Below are positions 33,542 to 47,800 of a DNA stretch of 64,000 nucleotides, piece after piece (position 1 is the stretch's first letter; every line of letters starts with the position of its first letter). Source of the stretch: Trichuris trichiura (taxonomy: Eukaryota; Nematoda; Enoplea; Trichinellida; Trichuridae); contig JBAJFE010000011.1 of the NCBI GenBank assembly GCA_037903355.1, forward strand, positions 186,001-250,000, read 5' to 3'. The notes below the pieces were generated by a model. The model had not been told where the DNA came from. It did not search any database and worked only from the letters and a program-made list of their open reading frames with translations. A program made the position numbers and the translations under genes.

Positions 33542-36500
33542 CTATACATGACGAAATACAGTTTCTAAGCACTGTTCGGCGAACAGACGACGTCGCTTTT
33601 GCAACGGAATCTGTAAAAAGAAAAAAGTGAGCGTCAAAACTTACTGTGCAATGCTTACTGATTCCGTTTGGCTCTGACATTCTTCATCTTGTTCGGAAAG
33701 CGACGCCGGCATGAAAGCGTTATTCCTTGACTCATTACTATCCGATGCGCATTTAAACGCCAGTTCAAGTTTCGTTTTCTCTCGTCGTAGCAGCGAATCG
33801 GATATGTGACTGTCAATACGCTAAACAAGAAGTGAGTATTCACGTGAATTCAACGCCATGATAACAAGTATACACTAGCAGTGAGCGCGATGCTGCCGTC
33901 TTCAACGCTGCTTGCGACAGTTGACGCTTTGTTGAACTTTCGGCCTAACAAAATTTAAAGTTAGAGCGACAAGTTAAAGCATGCAAACAAAAAAAGACTT
34001 ACTGTTGCTATTTGTACCGCTACAAACCTGCATACCGTAGCCAAAAATCACACTTGCAGTATTGGTTTCCGTCTCTGAATCATCACTGTTCAACGGATGC
34101 TCCTAAAAAAGTAAAGATTAAACTTACTACAATTCTACGATCTTTTCCATTTTCTAAAAAGCTTTAGACGGTGTCCTACTAATTGAGTAGAGCTGCTTCA
34201 ATTCTAGTGGGATGGAAATGCTATTTCAAACCTATTTTTGAAAACACCTGCGATTCATAGCTACAAGAACACAACATGTTCAAAAAACATAGACATCAAG
34301 AACGCATAAAAGTAAGACCTCAATTTCAAGCTCACAACTTGAAGACAAGATTAATAGAATTTGCATAACTAAAACCAGAAAATAGCAGCGTTCTCTACGC
34401 ACACTGCTACTCTGCTTAAGGATAGGCAGACAAATTTCAATCTTCATTTCATTATGTCCTTGTGTTATTATTAAGGTGCTTTGATGTTTATTCAACTTTT
34501 CTTTATCATCTTTGATAATATTAACTAATGCACAAACACACCAGATCGACAGCTTAAAGTTGGGACGCTGTTGGGATTATAAGTCCTCGCTCAGCGCTCA
34601 AAATCTTGTCTCTTAGACGCGCCGCAGTCTGAGAAATGTAGGTTCCTTTCTAGCAAGCATTCCAATCAACCTTATCCAAATCTGAGCCAAGGCATAAGCC
34701 TTATGCGTAGGCTTAGGTAATGGAAGGACAAAATGACCGGCAAACTTATAGTATGACGGTGGGCACCTAGGAGACAAGATCTGATGCGCTGCTGCGCTCA
34801 TAACAGGTATAGATATGTGATCAAATTCACTACAAAATAGTCTCATACTTCAAAGCTTTGTTATGTATACATATAGGCAGCCTTTACGAAGAGATGCGCA
34901 CTTAATACGCTTTTACGATGTGATATGAAGGTACAATTCTTTTCAAATCACTCTTCTACGAATAAATATGCGCCTTAGCTAAACAGGAGACCGTTGATGG
35001 TTTCTTCGAACGTATAATGCCCCATTGAGCTTTGCTTTGTAGCACAAAAAATTTAACTGGGTTCATTTTTTGACAGCTCTTCTTCTGCAAGACAACAACG
35101 TCAGTGACACTCTATTATTTTAAATTTTATGCTGAAATGCAAGCTAATGAGACGCATAGACAAATGTAAAAAGCATTTATATGTTTGGGTCCAAAATTTA
35201 ACTACCGGGGCTGAACTAAAAATGAAAAGTAGACGGGGACCAGTAATTATTTAAATTTTCACCTACACGTCAAGAATAAACGACGCAACATTGCTTATCT
35301 CGTAGGCGTACCTGTTCCAGAAGCCATTCGGCTTTTTCGCGACGAGCCATTTGCCATCTGCTCAAAGAGTCGTCGACCAACACTTCGGATGGATCCTCCT
35401 TATCTTCGCTCAACTGGGCATCTCTTAAGTCCTCTAAATTACAAAAGCATTTTAAATGTGCACGAATGCGTAAAAAGTTATCAAAGAAGAAGAAAAAGCA
35501 ATTCACCACCACGAGCAGTTGCCCATCCCATTCGGCGATGCCGCAAGCCGGTTCGCACTTCACGACTATCCAACAACTTCTCTTTGAATAGATTTATCAT
35601 TTTTGCGTCTTCTTCAATTAACTGCTTACTAGAAGCGAGAGCGAACGTACAACAGTGCGCCAGAATGAGGTAGCAAATCTTACTTGTGAATCTTGCCAAT
35701 TTCTGCTCTAAGCTCTCCGTATGTTTTCAAGTTTTCGCTACTAGCATCGATGAAGTCTTCCTCATACTCGTCGTTATCGTCCACGTCCTGCAGAAAGTGG
35801 TTAATTAAATTATTACATTGACATTTCCTTGTATATACTTCCTCGTCGCCGGAATCATCGCTGCCTGACAGTTCGGCCTCGATGTCCAAGAACTCAGGTT
35901 GAAGATGCCTAAAATGGAGTTGTAAAATACAAAATAACAACAAACCTACTGAAACACTACTTTTGACGACTTTTTGGTAAGCTTTCACGTTGTCTCGACG
36001 ATGGATTGTCTGCATTGTTGATTATTAAGTCAATTTCGGCATCAGACTCACTGGAGTCGCTTTCTCCTGAAAAAATGCCAAAAAACCAACTCTTAAGTAT
36101 ATGCACTGTACAGTGTTTATTGCGCTGAGAAGTAATGAGCAAGGAAGGTTACGAAATAAAAAGCTCACCTGCGTCAAACAGGTCTGGATTTTTCTTGGCT
36201 ACATTTCCAAGCGTTGTTGATGCTGGATAACTTAAACGGATGGGTTATTTTGTAGACGATCAAAGTTGTTTGGTGACTAACCCATCTCGGGCATTCTCGT
36301 CTAGAACATCGTCCAAGTGGTAAGAAGAGGGTACTTTCGAAGGCATAGGCGAGGAGGAGGCAAATGGAGCTGAGCACAACAATTCCAGATCGTCGGCGGA
36401 ATCGTTATCCAGTACAAGACCACGATACATTTTTTTGGAATACCCAATGGGCGATGGCATGCCACCATCGGTACCCAAACGATCAAACGTTAATGAAGAA

Positions 36501-37906
36501 CGGCTTTTCGAGCGACTGCTGCCGGGAACTTGATCGCCCGAATCGGGAAATTCTCCCGAGCAAAAATTTTCCAATGACAACGATTCTGTATTACAATTTA
36601 GACCGACGGACAAGTGATCTTGAGGTATTCGAAAATTCAACAGCTCTTCCTTATGACTAAATTCTTTAGGGCTTAGGCTACCGTCATGCGTCGACGATAA
36701 TTCTGCATTCCTGCAAGTAAAACGACCAAATTTGATCTCAGTTACTGTACAGTTTTGAATAGACAACAGCTTACCGGGATAAATGGGCCCTATTGTATCC
36801 GCTTACGTTTGCGGAGAAGGAATCGCCTTCCTGTTTGCTATCGTCGAAAAACAGGTTTGCCAAAGCAAGATCGCTACTCAAATCGCTTGGTTTGGCAAAA
36901 AGATCCGATACGGATAACTAAAATATCTATGTAGAAGCAGAGCTCAATATTGGTTAAAGAATTATCGACAACCTCAGTTTCCGCATGTGAATCGTATGCA
37001 GGCGTTGCACTAGTTGCCGTCGGGTCAACTGTTATAAAATAAGGACAAAAATACTGTATTGTAGGACATTGGTTACCTATACCGTTTAATGTAGGACACG
37101 GAAGTGCATTGCAGTTTGAATCGTCGTCGTCTGAGCTGACAACTGTCCTTGGCACAAAGTTAAAAGATACCTCGCTCTGGTCGTCCGAATCATTTTCAAC
37201 TGCCCAAGTTATCTGTTGATTCGCTTTCGGATTTTCGGACGCATTGTTATCAACTGAGGGCTCTTTAGACTCGATATCATCTCCAGGATCAATATGCAAG
37301 TTTGAATGTAGTAATGGTTTACTTTCAGCTACAGTGCTGTTCTCTAAGGGTTCCTGACCATCGTCCGTGTCGTCTTCCGAAAATGAGTCGCTCAGATTGT
37401 GCTACGAATGCCAAGAATTGACAAAGGCAAAAAAGGACATCTCTTACTTTTAGCGACTCGTCCTCTTCAACAAAAGGGTAGAGCAATTTTTCTTCCATCA
37501 ATGCGGACCGTTGCTGGTCCTCTTTCCATAACTCGTACCGGCAATTTAAACCCTGTTGCCGCTTATTGTTGATCTTCCTTTCTAAATTCTTTTTTAACGT
37601 CAACCAAGAACTACCAACCCCCAAATGTTCATCGAAATCGTTTGTTTGGGCGGCATTTGACACTCTGAAGCAAATGTCTGACAAAGAGCGAACACCAAAC
37701 AAACGAACAGACTGTTTTGCTTGACCGGTACGCAATGGATTGGTCGGTCGTTGGTCAGCAATGTCCCAATCGTTCAAATCAACGAAACCATCATCGGAGA
37801 CAGACAGCTTTGGTTTTTCCAGCGAAATACATTGTACGGGATCTTTCGCGGGCGCAGCGATCTTCACGGGTTCCTTCTGCATGGTAGACAGTACGACGCT
37901 ACTCAT
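33542..37906 (-). CDS. CLSPN: Claspin, replication-checkpoint mediator
   Basis: Claspin carries ATR signals to Chk1 at stalled forks and supports fork speed. Coding exons, 5' to 3' on the minus strand: 37448-37906, 37083-37401, 36973-37028, 36775-36917, 36282-36710, 36169-36230, 35961-36066, 35839-35908, 35684-35787, 35513-35628, 35312-35433, 34028-34102, 33876-33944, 33659-33820, 33542-33610. They sum to 2361 nt (786 aa) with all phases compatible. Family features: an acidic Ser/Asp/Glu-rich body, the block IEAELSGSDDSGDEE then NDEYEEDFID (matching claspin AEIELSGSD...DEYEEDVID), and LSRWQMARREKAEWLLEQ, matching the SEARWRKERIEREQWL region. Vertebrate claspin is about 1340 aa, so this one is short. 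Start chosen as the first ATG after an acceptor at 37912. The last four exons, after a 1.2-kb intron, are in frame but less certain. Confidence 0.82.
34103..35311 (-). other. Large claspin intron (1.2 kb)
   Basis: Donor GTACGC after the exon ending at 35312 and acceptor before 34102. This is the only long intron in an otherwise compact gene (other introns are mostly about 45-75 bp). No repeat or nested gene seen. If the 34.1-33.5 kb exons belong to another gene, claspin would end shortly after 35312 instead. Confidence 0.5.
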
Positions 37907-37912
37907 TCTTGT

Positions 37913-38880
37913 CTGAAATGAACTTCGATTGAAAAAGGGAATCGCTCGACGAACAAAAGCAGTTGAATGGCAGCTTACGGGAAAGAGGAAGAAATATGAG
38001 CGGAATAAAAGCATTAATCGCTGCTACATCGCCCGACGGCAAATGTAGCATAACGAAAGAGTGGCTTTTAAACTTGAAAATTATGAAAACAAAACGAAAA
38101 TAAAAAGCCATTTTGAAACGACGGGAAACAGCATTAATATGGGTTGTTAAAAGGCATCAAAAGATACACACGAAGTTGACCTTGCGCGGAAACAGTGCAG
38201 TTTTCAACGAGGCAAAGTACAGACCAACTACTCAAAGGAACAAATGTATACTGTAGAATAGGCAAGTTATTCTACTTTGCTAGCGTTAACTGAGCGAAAA
38301 TTATGCGCTCAGAACTCTCCTAATGTTTGCTGCGGTAAACATAACTTTATTATTAACGTAATTTTTATTTTAAGTTTGATATAGTTTTGTTTTTTGTTGA
38401 CAAAAATGTAAAGCAGAACGAAACCAGGATGATGAAACATAGAGCTTTTGGGGCTTTTCTTGCCTCGCATTAAACGTTAAGGTTGCAATTGCTCATCCGA
38501 AAACAAAGGACGAGAAAAAGAAAGCTCCGAAACTACCGTGCTCTCTAATTTGCTTCTTTTGGTTTTGTATTTCGAATAGTGGTAATAATAACCTAAAATA
38601 GAAGCTTACGATCTCATTAGATGGAATTTTTCCTTCAACAGCTTTCCAGTTTACGCGCACAAGTTGTTACAATAGCATGCAAGAATATTTTTCCAGTACT
38701 CTTTTATCTTACACTAAAAAGAAAAAGCTTCTGCAAATAGTAAAACAACTAAAACTATTTCGGGCTACCTTGCAAAAAGGCTGAAAACGTCTGAACTACG
38801 TTATTGAAAAACTGCGAGAAAATTCAAAGCGTCGGTAGCACAAGGGGATAACTGAAAATTTTTGCGACTGCTTTTTAGTT
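37913..38880. other. Intergenic region upstream of claspin
   Basis: Begins at a TTTCAG acceptor 6 bp before the claspin start codon, so a short 5' leader exon or trans-splicing is likely. The rest is AT-rich with no recognised gene. Confidence 0.4.
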
Positions 38881-38885
38881 CCAAA

Positions 38886-39250
38886 AAAGCGTATTTCGTC
38901 GACAAAAGCTGCAAATGGCAACCACTAACAATAAAACCTGAGCACTCCTCTTGTTTGAACAACAGTTGCTACAGTACATTCGTAGAAACATTTTCGATGC
39001 GAACTTTACCTGGAAGCACTTCTGTTGTCGTTTTACGATTGCAAATGCTCGGTAAGATGAAGCGTTAATACTGGTATTTTGCTTTCAGTTGGACAATCAA
39101 GATTCTTGCAACCTGCAAATCATTAATTGCAAGTCCAGTCAGCGCATGGAAATAATGCCGGAACAACGAAACGATTCTCATTTTTTGCGTGACCTTTGTT
39201 TTTGGCTTATGTGCAGCGTACGCTTTGTGCAATTGGGCTTACCGAAAGAG
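38886..39250 (+). pseudogene. Possible broken cystatin-like relative
   Basis: Two exon-like blocks with good signals: 38886-39051 (acceptor TTTTTAG, donor gtaaga) and 39090-39250 (acceptor TTTCAG, donor gtaagt). The first encodes TFVETFSMRTLPGSTSVVVL and the second LCFWLMCSVRFVQLGLPKEG. Their arrangement and Cys pattern parallel exon 3 and the CEFFVEVPKVKLMKG exon of the secreted cystatin-like gene at 30.5-32.9 kb. The phases do not match across the junction (1-nt mismatch), and no signal peptide exon was found, so it is either decayed or misread. Low certainty. Confidence 0.25.
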
Positions 39251-41856
39251 GGGGTAAGTTCGTACATTTTCAAAACGTGATTTGGCGGCAAACATATGGT
39301 AGCACTCGTTTCTCTGTTGCTGCTGAGAATGTCCTTACGTTTACATTACGGCAGGCACTTATCATTATGTTATAGAGCAAAAAAACCCGCTGAGCGTGGG
39401 AAAGACCGATTACTTCAGGTTAGCGACCTCTTGATAGCATTTCACAATCGCATTTGTTAGACGTTTAATAGGCAATGCCTTGGGTCGTGAAAGCGTGTAC
39501 GCTTTTTTTGTATTTAACTACTCATGGTAGATCAATCAATGTAATAATAGAATGCATTTTACAGTGTCCACTGGGACCGTCCAGTTTGTAATCACCAAAA
39601 AAACAGCAGCAATACAGGCTTTCTACAGAAACGGCACTATCCAAAGTAATTTATACTTTGGACATTGATACTATTAAGATTACAAATTCGTCAGCGCGAT
39701 TTTCATTAATGAATTCAGCTTTCTTTCCGCCTTAGTCGGATTAGAGATTGTTAATCCTTTACAACTTGACTGCCTAATATGCTCATGTATTGGAGGTTCT
39801 TTTAGACAAGCTCCTACAGCTCCATTTTAAACCTTATACTTTACCTCCAACCTGTGAGTGCAATCTCTTAAAGGTGGAACGTTATGCTGGCACACAAGGC
39901 GGACAGTGCAATCTTTTGTTGTACTGACTAAACATAATGTTTAGTGTCATTACCCCATTCGCATTTCGTACACGACTTCCAACATTGCTAAGTCGTTGGT
40001 TGACAGTTTGTTAATGGCCAACAGTTACGACTGAGCACAGAATTGATGATCCGCAATTAAGCAGTCACGTTATTCAAGTTATTAACGAGTATAATTGAAT
40101 TGCTGAAATGAAGTTAAGAGAAGGCTAGCAGAGGCGACTGATTAACGGATTTTCCTATTGACATTCGTGCTGTACACAAGTGGTCCTCAATAGCGCTGCT
40201 CAAACCAAATGCAACAGGAAGCGAACAGCCGAACAAGCCAGTAGCGCATCGAATAAAGAATTAAAAAATAAGTCTTCAAATTGGCATGCAATTATTCCAG
40301 TCGCGCCCTGTTTGCTTGCTGAACGAAAAAAAGACGTTACTTTGCTTTTTGGATGAATGAAAAATTATCGCTTCTATATTCCTAGCTTTTGCGCTACTTT
40401 GATGATAGTTCGATGGGGACGCGGTAAATGACATTATACTAATTGGTATCAATTGTACGCAGCATCTAAGCCTGTCCCTCTGTGAGGAAAAAAGGCAAAC
40501 AAGGAGAGACAACTCGCCCTATCATTTGGGCAGATGGGAGTAGTCGCTGAACAACAACCACATAGCTGCCATTGAAACAAAAAAATTACGACTTAAATAT
40601 AGATACGATTTAAGGTATTTCGTTGGATGATGCTAAAACGACTTGGCGCGCGTACAGTTCCCTTTTGTTAATTAAATGGTTTGTTCATTCACCTTACGCT
40701 ACGTTTCTCCTTGTGGTAAGAAAAAGAGCATTAATATGCACCTGTTTTCATGAAAATTTAGGCAAATCATAGAACGGGTGGGCATCGCATCCAACATATT
40801 CAAAACAGCAACGCGTCACTTTGAATGTGCGCTATTTAGGTTTGTCGAATGACCCTTCTTATACCGACCAGATTGAACTTCATTAACGTCTGGTACTCGG
40901 ATGCGAACCAACACGTAATAATAACAATGGACAGTCGCCTAAGGCGACTAACTTACTTTTTTGAAGAGCAGTCTCTCACGACAGGACCAACTATCAACGG
41001 CTCTTTCATGGCAGAGTCCAACGGGAGACTTTTGCGATTCACGGTCGTCTAGTTTGCCCATGCAAATATGGGCCCCCAAGGATTCACCGTTCTCAACTCT
41101 TAGTACGGTAAGAATGAAAGCGGTACTAGTAATTAAATAACAGAAGTCAAATTGAAAGGTGTACCCAAGAAGAGCATTTTTAATTAAAAAAAAAAGGCCA
41201 AGCACATCGCTTCACATTCGATCAATGCTTACGTGATGATTGGCGTTCTCCTTCGGTATGCATATATGGTTTGTGTGTGTGCGTGTGACTGTCTGCGTGG
41301 TGCTATAGTCGAAGGAACGCTGCAATGGAGCACCACTTGCAATGGAGATCGACCCGTGCTGTATAATCAAGCCTTATGAAGCTTTGATAAAGCTGAAACC
41401 GTCACTCCGCTGATCAAGATGAATGCTAAAAAAAGCTTTCCAACCAATTGGAAGCTTTGCACCAGACGGTGGCGACGGTTAAGGAGAGATAGAGAGAAGA
41501 GGTGAGCAGCAGTAGCAGCAGCGGTCGCCGGCGACGGCTCAGTCGTTTTCACATAGCGTCACCTCCTTTCGTACCGGCAAAAATGGTTAAACGATAGATA
41601 GAGGATACCCTGACTTGGCAGTGAAGCGCTCGTTGCGATTTTTTTAGACAAGAGAATTCGAAAATGTAAGCTCGTTTCAACTGACTGACTGTCTGACGAT
41701 CTCTACAGATTTTGGCGCTTATTTGAAGCTACGTGGGCCTTCTTCCTCGCGCAATGACAATCACACACGCAAACGCACACGTAGAGACACACACGCGCGC
41801 ATATAGATAACAGAGACAGATAGAACAAGTTGGTGTCTGTTCTCTCGCCCTCTCTG
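39251..41856. other. Unassigned region and TCF 3' flank
   Basis: No gene recognised. Contains short GT-rich (41270-41310) and CA/CG-rich (41760-41805) tracts near the TCF 3' end, probably TCF 3' UTR or flank. Confidence 0.4.
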
Positions 41857-44800
41857 TCATACGGTCCAAGGCTCGGCGTGCAAAACTGGCGAAGGGTCTT
41901 TTCTATTTACAGTAGTAAGCTCGGTGGTATCCATCTCGTCGTCCACTTCGTCCGCCGACTTTGCTTCCTCTTTGACAATAGGCACTGGACAGTTTGCATC
42001 TTCGTCATGCGAATCCATTTCCGAGTCGGATGTAGACGAATTGCCAACATCCTCCTCTTCCTCTTCATCCTCCTCCTCCTCCTCCTCTTCATCGGAGGCG
42101 TGCCGATCACGTGCTACATTTAGGCCGCATCTTCGTTGCATATTGTGCATTGTCATAGTGGTCGTCGCGGTCGCAGTCGTCGTTAAAGTGACGTGAGAAT
42201 GGGGACTTGAAGCGTCGGCTGCAGCTGATTCGTCGCCTCCATTGGAAACAATTCTCAATAAGGTATCATCGTTCGACTTGGCCAAGCCGTCTGCTCCAGT
42301 CAAAAACTGAGTTGTCGACGTGACATGGGCCGGCGGACTTTGTTCCGCATTGTCAGCGCTGTCCATGTCGTTGTCCTTGAACCAAAGGCATTTTTTCTTT
42401 CTCCTGCAACGAAAGGTACGTAGGAACACGGCCGCGCTACTTGTGGCCTTCTCGCTCACTTGCAATGCTTGCACCATAAGCTCTGCTGGTCAAGGCCGAA
42501 TCTGGCTCGACATTTCTTCAGTTCGGCATTCTCTGCAAAGGAGAAGAGAAAATAATCTGCGCGCGCGTGCTTGTTGTAGCCCAAAACCTACCGCTTGTCT
42601 TGTCTCTTTTTCGTTTTTTCTTTTTGTGTATGGCGTAGTTGTCGCGAGCAGACCAACCCGGATAACGTTCCATATGAAGCTCACGCTCCTTGCGAGCCAT
42701 GTCGTAGTATTTTTGTTGCTCCTCCTTATTCAGCATGTGCCACTGGAACAAAGCAAAGGTAAACAAAAACTTGTACGTCACGATTAATAGTTAAGTGACG
42801 TACACGTCGTCCAAGGATACGATTGATCTCAGCCGACTGTCGCTCCTTTAGACCAACTTCGGCCATTACTTGAGGTCTCATCTCTTTCATGTAAAGCATG
42901 AAGGCGTTCAACGGCTTCTTTATATGGGATATGCGAGCTTCTCGCGGCTTGACGCCTTGGTCGAGCCGTTTTGTGTATCCATCCTGCTGCTTCTCCTCGT
43001 CGCTGTTGGAGGTGGAATTTTGACGAGCCATAAAGCTGGCCACACTTGTCACCGTGTTGGTCACCGCCGGTAAGGATACTTGAGCCATCGATGCAAGCGG
43101 GTTGCCAATAGCATTGGAAAAACGAAGAAACGATGGCAGGTTGGATCTACAAGCTTTGCACTTTACCAAACGTACATACGCAATAAAAAAAAAGTGAAGT
43201 ACGTTTGTGACTGAGCCGTTGGCAACAGCGGGAAGAATTGAGGCTTGCCAATGACGGGAATTGCCGTATTCGTCGTAGGGCTGTTCAATGGACTTAGGCC
43301 GTAGGAAGGACTTGGAGGCAAACTGCCGAACATGGGACTGTTTCGAGCAGCCAAAAGACCGCTAAAGCAAAAGTAAAATATAGCTCTTCACAGTCACATA
43401 CAGGTACTTACAGTTCCATAGCGGAAAAGTAGGGCGAACCGTAGGAAGGAGACGCCTGGGTAGGGATCATCATCGAACCCCGGCTACCTGGATAAAGAAA
43501 ACAAATCACTTTGGGACGTCATGGCGCCAACCGACACCCATACCCGTCTTGGAAAAATCGATAAGATTCAAAAAAGGATAAGACATGGACGGAGGCATGC
43601 CGCCTTCGGCAACGCCCGAGAAGAGCGGCGATTGGGCACCGAAAAAGCCGGACGGCGAGGCGTAGGGCGTCGCGACGAACGGAAGACGATTACCCTGAAA
43701 ATATAAATAATAATAATAATAATAATAACGATTCTGACAAAAAGCCAAAAGTACAGCTTTGCGTCATTCTCTTTGAGAATGGGTAAAATTTCAAACTAGC
43801 AACCATTTCGACTATGACAACGACACGGTGCGCGAGAAAACCCCCCTCTTTTCCACCCTGTTTCAGCCGGTTGTGGTTGGCAGCTAGTCCATTCGCATTT
43901 TGTCAAATACGCGTCAATAAATGAACTCGCGCTCGAGGCAGGAAAAAACACAAGTGGACCCATTCAGCAGGTCGACAAAGGAAAGAGTTGTAGAAAGGAA
44001 TGTCGCGAAAGGGTTTACTACTACTACTAGGACGACGATGATGATCAAGTAAGGAACGGGGAGAAAGGTCGATGACGCGTTGACTGAAAACGGATCGAAC
44101 GAGACTGACGACAATGACGATTGCGTGCTTATAGCTAGCATGACATGCAACGGATAAATAATGAGCTATGGCGGGTGGCGGGACAAAATGAGGATGTCTC
44201 CTCTTTTTGAATTTCAATCCGCCGTCGTAGACTGGCGGCGGCTGGTAGAAAAGAGAGACGAACGTGCGTGAGCTTTCCCGCCCCCTTTCAAGCAACTTTG
44301 ATTTATGGATTCCATTTTTGCTGGCAATGGCAAGTTTCGTCGCCGTCCTATTGATATGGCGCAAAGGTGAAACGAGCGCTCCAGTGGGCGCGCAAAGTTT
44401 AAAATTTATCGGTTCCGCTGACGTCACGGCGCGCGCATATATACACACACACGTACAACAAGCTGAAACTGCTGTTGTCAGTCGACTTTTCCTCGTTGCC
44501 GACTGGATCGGTCGGCATTCGGAGAGAGAGGAAACGTCGACCGCCCGAAGGGGTGCATTGCGTCTGCAATTTTCAAAAAGCCTACGACCGGCTGTCAATT
44601 AAACGATCAACGTTTCGCGGCAACGACACAAAACTCGATTGGCAACACACATACACGTAGAAAGGGGGAGAGAGAGAGAAAAAGTAGTAGTAGCGACGAC
44701 CAACGGTCCGCGACCAATTGGACAATAGTGACCCGCTGTCGATGAATACTAATATAGGCATTCATCGTCGAATGGCAGTTGCTTTTATTCTTTTTAAAAC

Positions 44801-47800
44801 TTTTTCCTCGCCGCTGGAGCTGTTTTGTTCGGCTGTCAGCCAAAGCGGACCATTTGTTACTTTCCCTTTTCTTGCCGATGACAAAGGGCCATCGTTGGAG
44901 AAAAATCTACGACCGACCGTTTGGCGACGAATCGATTGGACAAATCGCAAAGGGGAGACACGCAAAGGCGAAATCGCGACGCCATCCAACCGGACCAACC
45001 ATTTGGTTGAAAGGGGGCTGCGCCAAATGAGTAACGGGTCATCATAAATCAACGGACAGCCGAAATTGCCAACCCGCCAAAAAAAACAAAAGAAGACGGC
45101 GTGGAAAGTAAAAGTGAAAGCGATGAAGCCCCACCTACGCCAGCGAGACATGCCAGCCACGTCTGCGTAATATGGGAATGAGACGGGTCAACGGGCGCCC
45201 GATTAGCCGGCACCACGCCCTCAAGTCGACCACGTAAACAATACACCAGTGGACACTATATTACGGTTCCGCCCATTTGCGTTGAGATGGCTATTGTCGG
45301 TCAGCAGGTATGCGCTTAAGGCACCGCGTGACAAGGGAGGGGCATAGACCGACCAGCACTCTGTAGGCCAAACATATAGTAGGTGCAATTGTCCAACCGG
45401 TTAATCTTGACAAGAACCCACTACACTACGCTAGCCGGACGATACCGCTGGCAAACATTCATCTTGTCGACCTTTCTCTTTCGTTGTCCTCCTACTTTTC
45501 TTCCATGTTGTAAAAAAAAGGCTGCCGTGTGTGTGAGTGTGTGACCTAGGTGAGCTGGTGAAAACGGACGCCGACCATATATATAATAGGAAATGCTCCG
45601 GACGTCGCCGTGGGAACCGACAAGGCTGGGCGGGCAACCGAACTGCGACCCAAAAACTTTGCCACTTTCCACTCGGACCGACAATGCTCCGCAGGTTGCC
45701 GCCAAGCAGCGTGTTTGCACTGCCAATGCACTGCTGTTGGTTTGACGGCGAAATTGCATTGCGGCTCCACCAGGAGACGCGCCGTCAGGTCGCTTAAGCG
45801 ATATCCCGCCGGATAATGTCAAGATAAGAGTTGCGAAGAAAGTTCGATGGAAAGATTGGCAACAATGGCGTTGCTGCCGCGACCAAGTGTGCAACGCCCA
45901 CTATTTTCCGGCTTACGATAGAAAGAAAAAGAAGGGTTACACACTAAGTTTGGCGTTGGCTTGTCGTTTCGTGCTGACAGGAAGCCGAAGGAAGATACAC
46001 ACGGCGGGAGCAACAATAGTGACGCGTTAGGTCGGGGTCGATCTCCATTAGTCATTGGCAGCGTTGTGAATAGGAAGCCGCCCATGTCGGAGACGCGCCA
46101 GGGCCGACTGACGAGTCGGAGCACAAGTGGCGTTCACACAATGGGATGGGGGGTTGATGCTTTGACTAATTATTTTCCCGCAAAATGACGACGACAATGG
46201 TCAAAGATGTCAACTATGGTAGAGACAAGAATCAACTGAAACGGGCGAAGAATTTCAGGGTCGCATTGTTGCCGCGGTCATCGATAGCTATAGCTAAGAG
46301 AGAAAGAAAGAGTCGAGGTCGAGCAGATGACCTCTTGGCCAGGCGACCAGTCGTCGTTGGGCAAATAGAGAGAAAGCAACCTCTGCACCGGATTGTATAC
46401 TATATAGCAGCAAAATAAAACGAAGTTGGAAGTGAACGGTGCTCTTTGGGATTCTCTAATAAAGGACAGCCGGTTGTCACCTGCGTCCGCCCGAGGGAAG
46501 AAGAGTAAACAAACGACATCCACCTAAACGCTGGTTTCTCCAACTTTAACACGGAGACGCAATGACGCTGCTGGCAAAGCAAAAGCAGATTAAAGAGACA
46601 TAGCTGCCCCACTGGTGTGCTGTGCAATTGCACGCGCGCGCGCGCGCTCGCACTCCTCTCTCTTTCTCTTTCAAGAAGTGAGAGAGTGGCTGCCGACGAG
46701 TGGCGGAGCTTGTCGAAAGCGTTTGCCAAATGCTTCTCGTCCTTTCAGCACTTCCTCCGTCGGCGCACGCTAACCCTTTCCTAAGCTTGAAGTCGCGGCG
46801 CCCAGCGCCTCCTCCTTCAAGCAGACTTTCAAGACAAGCGCGCGCGCGCGCCCCTCTCTATTCACATTCAATGATTGAAACCAACTGGAAAACCGCTTTC
46901 AGCATCGTCCATCTGCGACGACCCTATGAATACGCTTCAATCTACGCGCATAGGACAGACAGAGAGCTATGTGACGACGATGGGGAAGAAATTTTTAAAA
47001 AATCACCGCGCATCGTCGACGACTGGACGTACTTTTTTCGACACTTTACACGAGGACAAGAAGGGTGGGGGGTAGAAAGCGTGCAAAGCAACCGATGTGT
47101 CATTGGCAAGCTAACGGAATACATAGAGAGCGAGAGCCCAGGGAGGAGCAAAAACATTACGCTCGCGCGCACCCATTCGGTGACAGGTACGACGGGCAGC
47201 CGTGGCGGCACGACGTGCGAGCATTGGTAAAGGCGGCAAAAAACGAACAGGAAAATGGGTTGACAAGTGCGAGAAGCGACACGGAACGAGAAGAAACCGC
47301 CTCAACGGACGGCCGCTATCAGTGAGAGAGAGAGCGCGCATTTTGCTCAACAAAAACGGGACAACGTCGCGTCGCCGGCAATAGCCAGTTGTGTGTGCGT
47401 TTGTATATGTATGTTGTTGGATGTATTGTTGGTCGTCGCCTCAACGATGTATCAACATTAGAAAGAGAGATAGCGTGGCTTGGACGCATACTGTCCGTCG
47501 TCGTTGTCGAAAGGGCGGTGATAAGGAGGGGCGTCGACGAGAGGTTGGCAAAAAAATTCCCCCTTCTGCAAACAGGCAAAAGCAAGCAATAATACCACCC
47601 CCTCTTTCTCTCTCTCTCTGTCTGTCGCCCTCTCTAACGTCCATTTAATACATTACACTGTAAGCGCGCGCTTTAGTGTTACCTGTAACATCAATGGAGG
47701 CATAGTGCACGCAGCAGCCGCCGCAGCTGCCGCATACGAATAGGGCAGGTAGAGGGCACTGTTCAACGACGGTGGCAGACCGGACGACGAAAGGTTAGCG

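Noticed and set aside
41924..42196. Serine-rich plus-strand frame opposite the last TCF exon
   Set aside because: It is the complement of the Asp/Glu run in the TCF tail.
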